From Oleispira antarctica RB-8 (GTDB taxonomy: Bacteria; Pseudomonadota; Gammaproteobacteria; Pseudomonadales; Oceanobacteraceae), in the NCBI GenBank assembly GCA_000967895.1, contig FO203512.1, positions 1,573,350 to 1,637,349 of the forward strand: a stretch of DNA of 64,000 bases. The letters run 5' to 3'. Positions 26,278-36,776 of the stretch are shown here, piece by piece. The position numbers and the translations under genes were made by a program. The notes under the pieces are model-generated. The model was not told the DNA's origin, ran no database searches, and saw only the letters and a program-made list of their open reading frames with translations. Each line of letters starts with the position of its first letter. The stretch's first letter is position 1.

Positions 26278-28956
26278 ATGTCAGATTTAGATCCATTATT
26301 ACGAGATAAAGTCCGTAACTTAGGGCAATTATTAGGGCAAACAATTGCCGATGATTGCGGTGATGAAATTTATGAATTAATTGAGACTATTCGTAATTTA
26401 TCGAAACGTGCTCATAACGGCAGCGCAGAAGATAAGGCGGAGTTGATCACCTTATTAAAAGGCCTAAAAGATAATGAATTAGTGCCTGTAGCGCGAGGTT
26501 TTAGTCAATTTTTAAACCTCGCTAATATTGCAGAGCAGCAGCATACCTTGAGCTGGCGTCGTGAAGATGCCGTTGACGATAGTATGGAAGTGATACTAGA
26601 CGATGTATTTGCCGCAGTGGTTGAGCACGTCGATGGGGCAGAGCTGAATAAAGAACTGTGTAAGTTGGATATCGAGTTAGTATTAACGGCTCACCCTACT
26701 GAAATTATTCGTCGTACCTTGATTAAAAAATACGATGAAATCGTTGAAGTGCTACAAATTCTTGATGATATTCGAGACGATCATCCTAAGCGAAATGTGT
26801 ATAACCAACAGCTGGATAATTTAATCGCTGAAATTTGGCGCTCTGATGAAATTCGTCAGCAAAGACCCAGTGCGGTAGAAGAAGCCAAATGGGGTTTTGC
26901 CGTTATCGAAAACTCTCTTTGGCAAGCTATTCCGAACTTGATGCGAGAGCTGGATGATAAGTTAACGCTAAGTGGTGAGAAGTCACTGCCTTTAGATGTG
27001 TGTCCTATTCATTTTGCTTCTTGGATGGGGGGCGATAGAGATGGCAACCCAAATGTCACCGCAAATGTAACAGGGGAAGTACTGTATTTGGCGCGCTGGA
27101 TGGCCGCCGACCTTTATTTGCGAGACTTGTCTGAATTAAGCACTCAGCTATCGATGGTACAGGCGACGGATGAGTTGAAAGCTTGGGTTGGCGAATGCAA
27201 CGAGCCTTATCGAGAATGTTTAAATCAACTGAAGCGGAAATTGCAGCAAACAAAAACGTGGGCCGCAGAAAGTGCGCGCTTGAAATCGCACAGCAGCTTG
27301 CCACATATTGCAGAATTAGAAACGTTATTTGAGCCATTATTGCTGTGTTATAAATCGCTTTGTGAAACGGGGATGGAAGGCATTGCAAAGGGTGAATTGC
27401 TTGATGTTATTCGCCGCCTTTCGTGTTTTGGTTTAACCCTAACGCGATTGGATATTCGTCAAGAGTCGGATCGTCATAGTCAGGTCGTGGCAGAGTTGTG
27501 TGAGTATTATGAGTTGGGTGATTATCTCAGTTGGGATGAATCACAAAAACAAGAATTTCTATTGCAAGAGTTACAAAGCAAACGCCCGTTATTACCAGCG
27601 CAAGCCGAAGCCTGTGGTTTATCAAGTATCAAAGGACAGCAGGTTGAAGAAGAGTATTGGCAGCCTAGCGATGATTGCAACGAAGTTTTAAAAACCATGC
27701 GGGTGATTGCCGAACAAGGCGATGAAGGTGTCGGTAACTATATTATTTCTATGGCCAGTGAACCGTCGGATATTTTATCGGTGGCGCTGTTGTTAAGAGC
27801 ATCCGGTGTTGAGCGTCGGTTACCGATTGTTCCCCTATTTGAAACCCTGGACGACTTACAGTTTGCGGGCGAGCGAATGGATAAGTTATTTTCGCTACCT
27901 TGGTATAAAAAATATTGCGGTTTAACTCAGCAGGTCATGATTGGTTATTCTGATTCCGCCAAAGATGCTGGGAATATGGCCGCTGCGTGGGCACAATATA
28001 AAACTCAAGAAGAGTTAGTGAATTGCGCACAGCGTCATAATGTAGAACTGACTTTATTTCACGGTCGCGGTGGCACGGTGGGTCGTGGTGGCGGTCCTGC
28101 AAAACGAGCAATTTTGGCGCAGCCTCCAGGGTCGGTTAAAGGTCGCTTGAGGGTGACTGAGCAGGGAGAAATGATTCGCTTTAAATTCGGTTTTCCTGCG
28201 GTTGCATTGCGCAGTTTGAAAATTTATTTAGCCGCGGTATTGGAAGCAACGTTATTACCTCCTAAGGCCGCTGAAAGTGAATGGCGCGAATTAATGGAGT
28301 CGATGGCCCAGCAGAGTGTGAAATCCTATCGTGGCATGGTGCGTGAAAATAAAGACTTTGTTCCTTATTTTAGATCAGCAACGCCCGAGCAAGAGTTAGG
28401 AAAGCTCGCGCTAGGCAGTCGACCTGCACGCAGAAAAGCCAGTGGCGGTATTGAATCGTTACGTGCTATCCCGTGGATTTTTGCGTGGATGCAAATTCGG
28501 ATGATGGTACCTGCTTGGTTAGGTGCGGATCAAGCATTAGCGGAAGCCAGTCAGGCTGATGAAAAAACCATGAGCTTGCTAAAAGAGATGTATCAGCAGT
28601 GGCCCTTTTTTGCGACCTATATTGATATGTTGGATATGATTGTCGGTAAGACGGATGTTGAAATTGCCCATTATTATGATCAGCAATTAGTCAGTGACGA
28701 TCTTCAAAACATTGGAAAAGAATTGCGCCAACGTTTATTAACCATTAATGATTCCCTCAGAGTGATAAAGCCGGAGGATGATGATCAAGCGCAATCACAA
28801 ATCATGCTGGTACGGGGTACTTATACCGATCCATTGCATTATTTACAGGCTGAGCTTTTAAGGCGCGCAAGAACAGAAGAACATGACCCAGAAGTTGAGC
28901 GTGCGCTGATGGTTTCAATGGCGGGTATTGCAGCGGGTATGCGCAATACAGGCTAA
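26278..28956 (+). CDS. ppc: Phosphoenolpyruvate carboxylase
   Basis: An 892-residue enzyme that carboxylates PEP to oxaloacetate, refilling the TCA cycle. The catalytic His region VLTAHPTEI, the GYSDSAKDAG signature, the Gly-rich loop HGRGGTVGRGGGP and the C-terminal NTG ending are all present. Length is standard. It stands alone as a transcription unit with a promoter upstream and a terminator downstream. Allosteric control by acetyl-CoA and aspartate is expected from the family. Confidence 0.97.
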   Translation: MSDLDPLLRDKVRNLGQLLGQTIADDCGDEIYELIETIRNLSKRAHNGSAEDKAELITLLKGLKDNELVPVARGFSQFLNLANIAEQQHTLSWRREDAVDDSMEVILDDVFAAVVEHVDGAELNKELCKLDIELVLTAHPTEIIRRTLIKKYDEIVEVLQILDDIRDDHPKRNVYNQQLDNLIAEIWRSDEIRQQRPSAVEEAKWGFAVIENSLWQAIPNLMRELDDKLTLSGEKSLPLDVCPIHFASWMGGDRDGNPNVTANVTGEVLYLARWMAADLYLRDLSELSTQLSMVQATDELKAWVGECNEPYRECLNQLKRKLQQTKTWAAESARLKSHSSLPHIAELETLFEPLLLCYKSLCETGMEGIAKGELLDVIRRLSCFGLTLTRLDIRQESDRHSQVVAELCEYYELGDYLSWDESQKQEFLLQELQSKRPLLPAQAEACGLSSIKGQQVEEEYWQPSDDCNEVLKTMRVIAEQGDEGVGNYIISMASEPSDILSVALLLRASGVERRLPIVPLFETLDDLQFAGERMDKLFSLPWYKKYCGLTQQVMIGYSDSAKDAGNMAAAWAQYKTQEELVNCAQRHNVELTLFHGRGGTVGRGGGPAKRAILAQPPGSVKGRLRVTEQGEMIRFKFGFPAVALRSLKIYLAAVLEATLLPPKAAESEWRELMESMAQQSVKSYRGMVRENKDFVPYFRSATPEQELGKLALGSRPARRKASGGIESLRAIPWIFAWMQIRMMVPAWLGADQALAEASQADEKTMSLLKEMYQQWPFFATYIDMLDMIVGKTDVEIAHYYDQQLVSDDLQNIGKELRQRLLTINDSLRVIKPEDDDQAQSQIMLVRGTYTDPLHYLQAELLRRARTEEHDPEVERALMVSMAGIAAGMRNTG

Positions 28957-28972
28957 ATTCTTGATTATTAAT

Positions 28973-29721
<749 letters not shown>

Positions 29722-29761
29722 TTATTCTAGAATAATCCTTAGTGGATGAAATAGAGTAAAT

Positions 29762-29790
29762 AAAAAAAGACCCGTAAGGGTCTTTTTTTT
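29762..29790 (+). terminator. Rho-independent terminator after adk
   Basis: A7-GACCC, loop GTAA, GGGTC-T8. This is a textbook intrinsic terminator 40 bp after the adk stop. The A/T flanks would also let it work on the minus strand. Confidence 0.93.
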
Positions 29791-29825
29791 CGTCTAATAG
29801 AAAGTATTTTTTATGAAGATTAAAT

Positions 29826-29870
29826 GCATACGTTAGAGTAAATATATGAGTTTAACGTATGCTTTATTTT
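29826..29870 (+). terminator. Second terminator-like hairpin downstream of adk
   Basis: A perfect 10-bp inverted repeat, GCATACGTTA at 29826-29835 and TAACGTATGC at 29853-29862, with a 17-nt loop and then TTTATTTT. It may back up the adk terminator. Confidence 0.5.
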
Positions 29871-30210
29871 AATCCATCACTTTGCCTGGCGTTGATATTC
29901 GCTTGGGATAAATTGTTATTATTCAAATATAAAAATCTTATGAGCGTTCTTATTGATACTTGAATATGTGTTTAATCAACTCTTAGCCCAAAACAATAAT
30001 AAATAATGTGTTCGTTATTTATTAAATAATGCTGCTTAAATCGTATTGTTAATATCCTAACGATTAAATGATTTCTTATGGAATTACTGCTGAATCATTT
30101 AAATTAAAGCGCTATTAATATTGGATATTATTAAATGAATTGATCAATATATTGATGATTTAACAGAATAAAGCGTTTTTTTTTGGTTTTTGTTATTAAA
30201 AACACTATTA
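29871..30210. other. AT-rich spacer upstream of the histone-like gene
   Basis: About 340 bp of very AT-rich sequence with no credible ORF. It includes a T-run near 30177-30184 and several A/T tracts just upstream of the promoter at 30211. It may act as an UP-element or curved region. I cannot see specific sites. Confidence 0.35.
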
Positions 30211-30240
30211 TTGACCTCGTCAGCTTCCGCACAATAATAT
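30211..30240 (+). promoter_or_regulatory. Promoter for the histone-like gene
   Basis: TTGACC at 30211-30216 is a good -35. The -10 is either AATAAT at 30233-30238 (16-bp spacer) or TAATAT at 30235-30240 (18-bp spacer). This is the strongest sigma-70-like match in the region and lies about 55 bp upstream of the start codon. Confidence 0.55.
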
Positions 30241-30293
30241 TTGTGCTAATTTTAATATGAATAAACTTATCTTGGCTAATTGAGGAAATAATA

Positions 30294-31061
30294 ATGGGCA
30301 GACCTAAAAAGAACCCTGCAGCGGCTACTGCAAAAAAAGCAGTTGCTAAAAAAGCCCCAGTAAAACGTGGTGCAAAAAAGCCTGCTGTTAAGAAAACGAC
30401 GAAGGTCGTTGTTGCTATCGCCCCGGCTGTGGCAAAAGCGCAAGCCGCTGTAGAAAAAGCAACGAGCGCTATTGATGCTCAACTTGCAAAGGTGGCTGTT
30501 GCCACGAAAAAGCAAGCGGAAGCAAAAGTAAAAGCAAGCAAGCCAAAAGCAACTGCTGCGGTTAAACGTGCTGCTGCAACGGCAGGCAATAAAGTGCGAG
30601 CAGAGAAAGCTAAGCTTGCCCCTGTTAAAGCTAAGTTACGTGATGCAAAAATTACTTTGAAAGTCGCTGAAGTCGAAGCGAAGACTGCAGAAGTAGAAGC
30701 AAAAGCAAAAGCTGCTATTGCTGAATTTGAAGCATCTTTACAAGCTAAGACGGGCACTGATTTACAGAAAGCTTTGGCTGACTTTGAAAAAACGTGGAGC
30801 AAATCACGTGAGCGTCAGGTAGCGGCTAAAGTTAAAGCGCGTACGGCGAAAGAAACTAAGAAGGCGAAAGCGGCGGCTAAAAAATTGGTAGCCAAAGCAA
30901 AAGCTTTAGTTACTCCTAAAAAATCCATTAAAAAACCGTCAACTAAGCCTGCGGTTAAGAAGCCGACTGCTAAAAAGCCTATTGCTAAAAAAGTAGCGTC
31001 TACGAAAAAAGCAGTTACAAAAAAAGTAGCGCCTAAAAAGAAAGTCGTTAAGAAGGCGTAG
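30294..31061 (+). CDS. Histone H1-like, Lys/Ala-rich DNA-binding protein (AlgP/PhaF-like) with N-terminal AT-hook
   Basis: A 255-residue, very basic, low-complexity protein. It starts with MGRPKKNPA, an AT-hook core (G-R-P), followed by KK/AKK/VKK repeats to about residue 35. A middle segment (about 45-200) is alternating Ala/Lys/Glu with long predicted coiled coil (VEAKTAEVEAKAKAAIAEFEASL). The last 50 residues are KKPxAKK-type repeats like histone H1 tails and Pseudomonas AlgP. GAGGAA precedes the ATG, and it has its own promoter and terminator. A chromatin-organising or regulatory role is inferred from composition. Low complexity makes homology claims weak. Confidence 0.75.
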   Translation: MGRPKKNPAAATAKKAVAKKAPVKRGAKKPAVKKTTKVVVAIAPAVAKAQAAVEKATSAIDAQLAKVAVATKKQAEAKVKASKPKATAAVKRAAATAGNKVRAEKAKLAPVKAKLRDAKITLKVAEVEAKTAEVEAKAKAAIAEFEASLQAKTGTDLQKALADFEKTWSKSRERQVAAKVKARTAKETKKAKAAAKKLVAKAKALVTPKKSIKKPSTKPAVKKPTAKKPIAKKVASTKKAVTKKVAPKKKVVKKA

Positions 31062-31141
31062 TGGTAATAGGTCATGATCGTTTGAGTCGGGCTAGATATT
31101 CTAATTCGCTAATTTCAGACACTTATCGACCTTGCTAAGTC

Positions 31142-31171
31142 AAAAAGCCTCAGTCATCTGGGGCTTTTTTA
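31142..31171 (+). terminator. Rho-independent terminator after the histone-like gene
   Basis: AAAAAGCCTCAG pairs with CTGGGGCTTTTTT across a TCAT loop (one U·G pair). A strong intrinsic terminator 80 bp after the stop. Confidence 0.9.
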
Positions 31172-31292
31172 TGTCTATCTATTTTTTATCCATCCTCTAA
31201 TGAGCTAAAGAACACCTTTTCTAATCAGAGTTTTCAACTCTGCGACTTGTTTTGCTATACTGCTGGCGATTTCATTCATGCCAGTAAATTTA

Positions 31293-32030
31293 ATGAGTAA
31301 TATTTTAGTCCTCGATGCTTCTTCAGCTTGGTGCTCTGTCGCGCTTAGTGTGAAGGGAATTATTTATAGTATCGCCGAAAAGCAACCCCGAAAACATGCG
31401 CAGCTGATCATGCCGATGATTGAAGATGTCTGTCAGCGCGCAGGTATTAAACCGATTGAGCTTGAAGGCATCGCATTTGGTAAGGGGCCTGGATCTTTTA
31501 CTGGGCTGCGCATTGCTATCTCGGTTGCCCAAGGACTATCTTTAGCAACGGGGGCTCGCTTATACGGTATATCTTCTTTAAAGGCCTTAGCGTGGCAGGG
31601 CATGAAGGAGCTTTCTAATAAGCCAGTATCCAGTGATCAAACATCCCATAGTCAAGTACTAGCCATTATGAATGCGCACATGGGAGAGGTATTTTATGGT
31701 GCTTATCGAAATACTGAGCAAGGCTTACTGACTGTAATTGAAGACAGTTTGGCAAAGCCAGTACAAGTTGATCTTTCTGCACTAGAACTATCTCAATGGG
31801 CTGGTGTGGGTGATGGTTTTCAATTCGCGGCTGAACTGCCTGATAATATTGCAGATCTTGTGAGTATTTATGAAGATATCTACCCTTTGGCTGAATCGAT
31901 GATGGATCTTGCATTGGACGCCTGGGACAAAGATTTTTTTACCACCGCAGAGTTGCAGCAGCCGGTGTATTTGCGTGATACCGTCGCGTGGAAAAAACTG
32001 GCAGAGCAGCCGTCTTTACTTAAAAAATAA
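31293..32030 (+). CDS. tsaB: tRNA threonylcarbamoyladenosine biosynthesis protein TsaB
   Basis: A 245-residue ASKHA-fold protein that scaffolds TsaD and TsaE in t6A37 tRNA modification. MSNILVLDASSAWCSVAL, RKHAQLIMPMI and FGKGPGSFTGLRIAISVAQGLSLATG are diagnostic. I use ATG 31293, matching the family N-terminus, over ATG 31278; neither has a strong ribosome-binding site. In Pseudomonas tsaB directly follows adk; here the histone-like gene lies between them. Confidence 0.93.
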   Translation: MSNILVLDASSAWCSVALSVKGIIYSIAEKQPRKHAQLIMPMIEDVCQRAGIKPIELEGIAFGKGPGSFTGLRIAISVAQGLSLATGARLYGISSLKALAWQGMKELSNKPVSSDQTSHSQVLAIMNAHMGEVFYGAYRNTEQGLLTVIEDSLAKPVQVDLSALELSQWAGVGDGFQFAAELPDNIADLVSIYEDIYPLAESMMDLALDAWDKDFFTTAELQQPVYLRDTVAWKKLAEQPSLLKK

Positions 32031-32071
32031 TTATATGTTCAACTGTAAAGTTATCTAGGAAGTCGTTAATA

Positions 32072-32869
32072 ATGGATTTTATTCAAATTTTTGTACTGGC
32101 GTTATTGCAAGGTTTTACCGAATTTCTACCCATATCAAGTTCGGCTCACTTGATTTTGCCTTCAAAAATACTGGGTTGGTCAGACCAAGGTTTAGCATTT
32201 GATGTTGCTACTCACATGGGCACGTTAGCCGCGGTTATTTTGTATTTTCGTCGCGATGTCTTTGCGATTACGCAAGGTTGGTTAACAACGGGTTTCTCTA
32301 AGCAGATGAATAATAATGCTCGACTCGCGTGGGCTATTGTTATTGCGACTATTCCGGCTGGCTTAGTGGGGCTTATATACAATGATTGGATTGAGGCCAA
32401 CTTACGCTCAAGCGAAGTTATTGCCTATGCTACGATCGGTTTTGGTGTGCTATTACTCGTGGCAGATCAAAAAGCGAATGAACATAAAAGTATTTTGCAA
32501 ATGACGTTGTTGGCCGCGGTGATTATTGGTTTATTCCAAGCGCTGGCGTTAATACCAGGAACGTCGCGTTCAGGTATAACGATAACGGCGGCCTTATTCT
32601 TAGGTTTTCAGCGTGACGCTGCTGCACGTTTTTCATTTTTAATTTCAATACCCTTAATTTTAGCGGCTGGGTTATTAAAAACAAAAGACTTGGCTGAGCA
32701 GGCTGCACAAGTTGATTGGGCAACCATCGGCTTAGCAGCATTTTTGTCGGCCATTAGTGCTTATGTCTGTATTTATTTCTTTCTAGCATTAATTAATCGT
32801 ATTGGCATGATGCCTTTTGTCGTTTATCGATTATTGCTTGGGGCTATCTTGTTGATCTGGTTTGTTTAA
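32072..32869 (+). CDS. uppP: Undecaprenyl-diphosphatase UppP
   Basis: A 265-residue polytopic membrane enzyme (about 7-8 hydrophobic segments) that recycles undecaprenyl pyrophosphate for peptidoglycan and other envelope polymers. LLQGFTEFLPISSSAHLIL carries the (E/Q)-rich active-site motif and PGTSRSGITITAAL is the second catalytic motif. It confers bacitracin tolerance in E. coli (BacA). Its stop overlaps the rsmJ start. Confidence 0.96.
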   Translation: MDFIQIFVLALLQGFTEFLPISSSAHLILPSKILGWSDQGLAFDVATHMGTLAAVILYFRRDVFAITQGWLTTGFSKQMNNNARLAWAIVIATIPAGLVGLIYNDWIEANLRSSEVIAYATIGFGVLLLVADQKANEHKSILQMTLLAAVIIGLFQALALIPGTSRSGITITAALFLGFQRDAAARFSFLISIPLILAAGLLKTKDLAEQAAQVDWATIGLAAFLSAISAYVCIYFFLALINRIGMMPFVVYRLLLGAILLIWFV

Positions 32870-33660
32870 TGAAAATTTTGGATGGCATTATACAGCGCTC
32901 TGTCACAGAGCTATTTGATTTGAATACTTGGTCACAACAATGGCAGCTTGATTACGTTGGCGAAGAATTATTGGCTACAGAGGGTCTTTATCTTATTGTT
33001 GATGGTGATCAAGTTAGTATTCAGCAAGGGGGAAGAAAAGCTCCTGGCCCTGTCTTTGTCGATTTTGTTAGCGGGGCGAGTGCGCATCGTCGTAAATACG
33101 GTGGTGGCCGAGGGCAGAGTATTGCCAAAGCTGTGGGCATTAATAGCGGTTACATACCGAGTGTGTTGGACGCCACAGCAGGTCTTGGGCGTGATGCGTT
33201 TGTGTTAGCGACTCTGGGTTGTGATGTTACCTTAATTGAGCGTCATCCAGTGGTATGCTTGTTATTAAAAAGTGGCTTGCAGTGCGCTCAGGGTGAAGCA
33301 GAAATTGCTGACATTATGGCACGTATGACGTTGGTGGAAGGTAATTCGATTGAGCTGTTAGCGGATTGGCTAACGCTGGGTTATAAACAACCCGATATTG
33401 TTTATCTTGATCCTATGTTTCCTCATACCACCGCATCCGCAGAAGCGAAGAAAGAGATGAAATTATTTCGTTCTTTAGTGGGTGCAGATGTTGATGAAGA
33501 TGATTTATGGGCGCGAGCCGATGCGCTTGCTCGCTGTCGCATTGTGGTGAAACGACCCGCGAAGGCACCACCTTTAGCGGGGAGAGCCCCCAGTTATGTG
33601 CTCGCGGGTAAAGCCAATCGCTTTGATATTTATGTTAAAGCCAAGGTGGCGAAAGCATAA
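32869..33660 (+). CDS. rsmJ: 16S rRNA (guanine(1516)-N(2))-methyltransferase RsmJ
   Basis: A 263-residue SAM-dependent methyltransferase. KAVGINSGYIPSVLDATAGLGRDAFVLA is the SAM-binding motif I region; LIERHPVVCLLL and VYLDPMFPHTTASA (the DPMFP catalytic motif) are typical. KRPAKAPPLAGRAPSYVLAG closes the domain. It overlaps uppP by one base and converges with plsB, 14 bp away. Confidence 0.94.
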   Translation: MKILDGIIQRSVTELFDLNTWSQQWQLDYVGEELLATEGLYLIVDGDQVSIQQGGRKAPGPVFVDFVSGASAHRRKYGGGRGQSIAKAVGINSGYIPSVLDATAGLGRDAFVLATLGCDVTLIERHPVVCLLLKSGLQCAQGEAEIADIMARMTLVEGNSIELLADWLTLGYKQPDIVYLDPMFPHTTASAEAKKEMKLFRSLVGADVDEDDLWARADALARCRIVVKRPAKAPPLAGRAPSYVLAGKANRFDIYVKAKVAKA

Positions 33661-33674
33661 AGAAAGAGTGGCTG

Positions 33675-36137
33675 CTATTGCTGCCACGTAATCTGCAAAA
33701 TACTTTGACGTAAACTTGCATCTAAAACAGGTTCAAGCTCTTCGGTCATTGCCGTTAGGCTGTCATCAAAGGTTAAATTATCTTCTTCGTTAACCACCAG
33801 TAAGCCCTGCTCAATTAATAACTCAATTAACGTACGGAATAGATTCTTATCAAAGAACTCCGGAGTATTGATGCCGTGTAGTATGGAAATACGAGAAGCG
33901 AGAACTGAAGATTGCTCTTCCAGTTCCTTCGCATTGATATGGCCACTGCCGACTTTATTTAATAACGATAACGTTAGGAAATAACGATTTTGAGTTTGCA
34001 TGGCAACGTTTCCGAGGCCTGACAGTTTAACGTACTCGTTTGAACTGGCAGCAGGACGGCTAAATAGATCGGCATGGCTTTCTAGTAAACCTAACCCTAC
34101 CAATGCCTCTAACCAAGACTCAACGACTTCAGGAAGCTCTTCTAGCTCCCAGCGTAAAAATAATTCGGCTTTGAAGAAGGGGTATAAGAACTTACACAGT
34201 ATTTGTATTTCTTCCAGCTTATGTTCGCGATTATTAACAAACAAACTTGCTAATAGTGATGGCATTGCAAAAATATGAAAAACGTTATTGCGATAATAGC
34301 TTAATGAAACGGCTTGATGATCATCGGCTTGAATAATGTCACCTAAGCTGTGTTTGGCAATAGAAATCATGCCCATGTTTTCAGCGTATTCAATCCAGTC
34401 TTTGCCGTCGCCCTCTGGGATTTCAACCAGATCGGTATAAGGTAGAGATTTCAGCAAGCGCTTATAGTCATCTAGCTGGTTTGCTAATAACTGAGCATCC
34501 ATCGCGAAATAGGGTGTTGCTAATAAACCCATGGCAACCAAGTTGATGGGGTTTACCGAGGCGGCATTATTGATTTGGGTGGCTACTTCAAGCGCTAACT
34601 TGTTAACAACCTTAGGTGCCCATTCAGGTTTAAAATTGTTGTCACTTCTTTGCTCACGCCAGTTAGGTTGTTCGTTATCGAGTAATTTATCAAAACTAAT
34701 TGGGTTGCCAAAAGTAACGCGTACTTTACCGAATGAACGCTTCATACTGCGAATAGAAGAAACAATGCTACCAAGACCTTCTTTCTTCTTCTTTTTGCCT
34801 TTTAGCTCACCTTGATAACTACTGGATTCAAATACTTTTTCATAGCCAACATAAACGGGCATAAAAATAATGGGTTTACGTGAGTCGCGTAAATAACTTC
34901 TTAGAGTCATGGCTAGCATGCCAGCCTTTGGGTTTAATGTTCGACCTGTACGACTGCGTCCGCCTTCAACAAAGTATTCTGTGGAGTAGCCTTGGCTAAA
35001 AACTGAGTGTAAGTATTCATCGAACACGGCGGCATACAGTTTATTACCTTTAAAAGTACGGCGCATAAAGAAAGCACCGCCGCGGCGTAGAATAGGGCCA
35101 ACAACGGGCATGTTCAGGTTGATACCTGCAGCAATGTGCGGCACTTGTAAGCCATTGTGGTAAAGAACATACGACAACAATAAATAATCGATGTGGCTAC
35201 GATGACAAGGAACGTAAATGATCTCGTTATCTTTGTTCGCATTCTGCAGGCGTTCAATATTATAAACGTTGACGCCGTTATAGATTTTATTCCATACCCA
35301 GGTGAGTACTACGTCCAAAAAGCGAATCGCGCCATGAGTCATGTGGGCGGCAATTTCATCGGCGTATTTTAGCGCTTGAGCTTTGGCTTTTTTACGACTG
35401 ATATTTTTAGTTTTCATTTCCTCTTCAATGGCTTCGAGTACCAAAGGTTTACGAGGAATTTGATGTACTAGTGTACTGCGGTGGGATAAATCAGGGCCCA
35501 GTACCGTGGCATTAACCTGACGGAAATGAACACGTAAAACCCGAGATAATTTACGGGCAATGATCTCAGTATCTTTGCCTTCATCAATAAGCTGGCGCAG
35601 AGAAATGGGGGCGCTAAAACGAATAGCGGTTTCGCGACCATTGAGTAGGATGGCGAAAATGGTTGATAGGCGTCCACCTAAAGTGCCACTACTTTGTGTC
35701 CAGATTTTTAGAAATGAGCGTTCTTTGTCTGGGCTTCTGCCCCAATAAACAATCACGGGTACAATTTGAATATCTTGATCGTCTTGATCGCGAATTAAAT
35801 CAATCCAGCGCGTGAGGCGCTTTGAAACTAAAGGTGTACCACGCTTACGAAAAGGTGCGCCGGCTCTTTTATAGCTGGAAAAAAATGGGTTGATGCTCTT
35901 TTTTTGTTCGCCGATTTCGGTATCAAGAATACTCGGTAAGCCCGCATCGGTTATTACTTTGTCGATCACTAGCTCTTGGCCGTGAGACTTATATTGCAAA
36001 GCGTAAACGATGGGTTTACTGCTATCTAGACCGAGGTCTTGTGCTGTTGGACCGATTATTTTTGTATTGACTAAGGTGAGGACTAAACGTTGTTTTAAAC
36101 GAAATAGGCCATTCTTAATCGCCGTGATTAAATTCAT
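33675..36137 (-). CDS. plsB: Glycerol-3-phosphate 1-O-acyltransferase PlsB
   Basis: An 820-residue inner-membrane acyltransferase making lysophosphatidic acid from acyl-ACP or acyl-CoA. The catalytic HX4D motif is in YVPCHRSHIDYLLLSYVL; EYFVEGGRSRTGR is the glycerol-3-phosphate-binding motif and IIFMPVYVGYEKV the fourth block. Length fits PlsB. It is monocistronic or preceded by slyX on the same strand. Confidence 0.96.
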   Translation of the reverse strand: MNLITAIKNGLFRLKQRLVLTLVNTKIIGPTAQDLGLDSSKPIVYALQYKSHGQELVIDKVITDAGLPSILDTEIGEQKKSINPFFSSYKRAGAPFRKRGTPLVSKRLTRWIDLIRDQDDQDIQIVPVIVYWGRSPDKERSFLKIWTQSSGTLGGRLSTIFAILLNGRETAIRFSAPISLRQLIDEGKDTEIIARKLSRVLRVHFRQVNATVLGPDLSHRSTLVHQIPRKPLVLEAIEEEMKTKNISRKKAKAQALKYADEIAAHMTHGAIRFLDVVLTWVWNKIYNGVNVYNIERLQNANKDNEIIYVPCHRSHIDYLLLSYVLYHNGLQVPHIAAGINLNMPVVGPILRRGGAFFMRRTFKGNKLYAAVFDEYLHSVFSQGYSTEYFVEGGRSRTGRTLNPKAGMLAMTLRSYLRDSRKPIIFMPVYVGYEKVFESSSYQGELKGKKKKKEGLGSIVSSIRSMKRSFGKVRVTFGNPISFDKLLDNEQPNWREQRSDNNFKPEWAPKVVNKLALEVATQINNAASVNPINLVAMGLLATPYFAMDAQLLANQLDDYKRLLKSLPYTDLVEIPEGDGKDWIEYAENMGMISIAKHSLGDIIQADDHQAVSLSYYRNNVFHIFAMPSLLASLFVNNREHKLEEIQILCKFLYPFFKAELFLRWELEELPEVVESWLEALVGLGLLESHADLFSRPAASSNEYVKLSGLGNVAMQTQNRYFLTLSLLNKVGSGHINAKELEEQSSVLASRISILHGINTPEFFDKNLFRTLIELLIEQGLLVVNEEDNLTFDDSLTAMTEELEPVLDASLRQSILQITWQQ

Positions 36138-36281
36138 GTTAACAATTCCAATGTAAATACACGGTCAGTTTACCTGCTCAACGCACTGGGTTAAATGGCT
36201 TTAGCGCCTTTAAACCCTCGTCAGTTAATGTTCTTTACTGAAATTGCCAACTGATAAGGTACTGACCGCTATTAAAGCATG

Positions 36282-36527
36282 CTAGTAGTGAGGAGGAGGT
36301 GGCTCGATGAAGCTGCCAGAATTTTGTGAGCCTTGGCTGCCACCGATACTTTGCACTTGTTGGTATAGATATTTAAGAGCATCTTTGGCTGTTTTATTAT
36401 CGAGTTGCAATTCAACCATGGCATCGTTGAGTTGTTCGATATGATGTTCTAAATAAGCAACCTTGGTTTCAAGCTGTTCGATCTGCTTTTGTTCGTTGCT
36501 TTGTTCGTTGTTATGTTCAAAGGACAT
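36282..36527 (-). CDS. slyX: SlyX family protein
   Basis: An 81-residue coiled-coil protein. Heptads run from about residue 10 to 65 (IEQLETKVAYLEHHIEQLNDA, split here by text limits, then VELQLDNKTAKDALKYLYQQV), and the tail is Pro-rich (FIEPPPPHY), which is typical of SlyX. Function is unknown. I use ATG 36527; a TTG five codons earlier is possible. Confidence 0.85.
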   Translation of the reverse strand: MSFEHNNEQSNEQKQIEQLETKVAYLEHHIEQLNDAMVELQLDNKTAKDALKYLYQQVQSIGGSQGSQNSGSFIEPPPPHY

Positions 36528-36776
36528 GGGGGTCTCGCTCAATTTTTCTGGATTGTTACAGGCAATCTGTCGCGGGTAAAGGAATACTGTATTTTAAATA
36601 CCGAAATCGTACATTAATTGATCGAATTGGGGTAATAATTGCGTTGCAAGGGTTTTGCTTTTCTATCGTGTTGATTTTTGTAATGAATTAGGCTTTCATA
36701 GCTATGCCTAATGGCTTTTATTTGGTCTTAGGCAACAGAAAAACAGACAATAATTTGCATCGAAAGAGAGAAAGGT

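Noticed and set aside
30479-31075. Two antisense ORFs inside the histone-like gene.
   Set aside because: They only mirror the Lys/Ala codon bias of the low-complexity sense gene; translations are Phe/Ala repeats.
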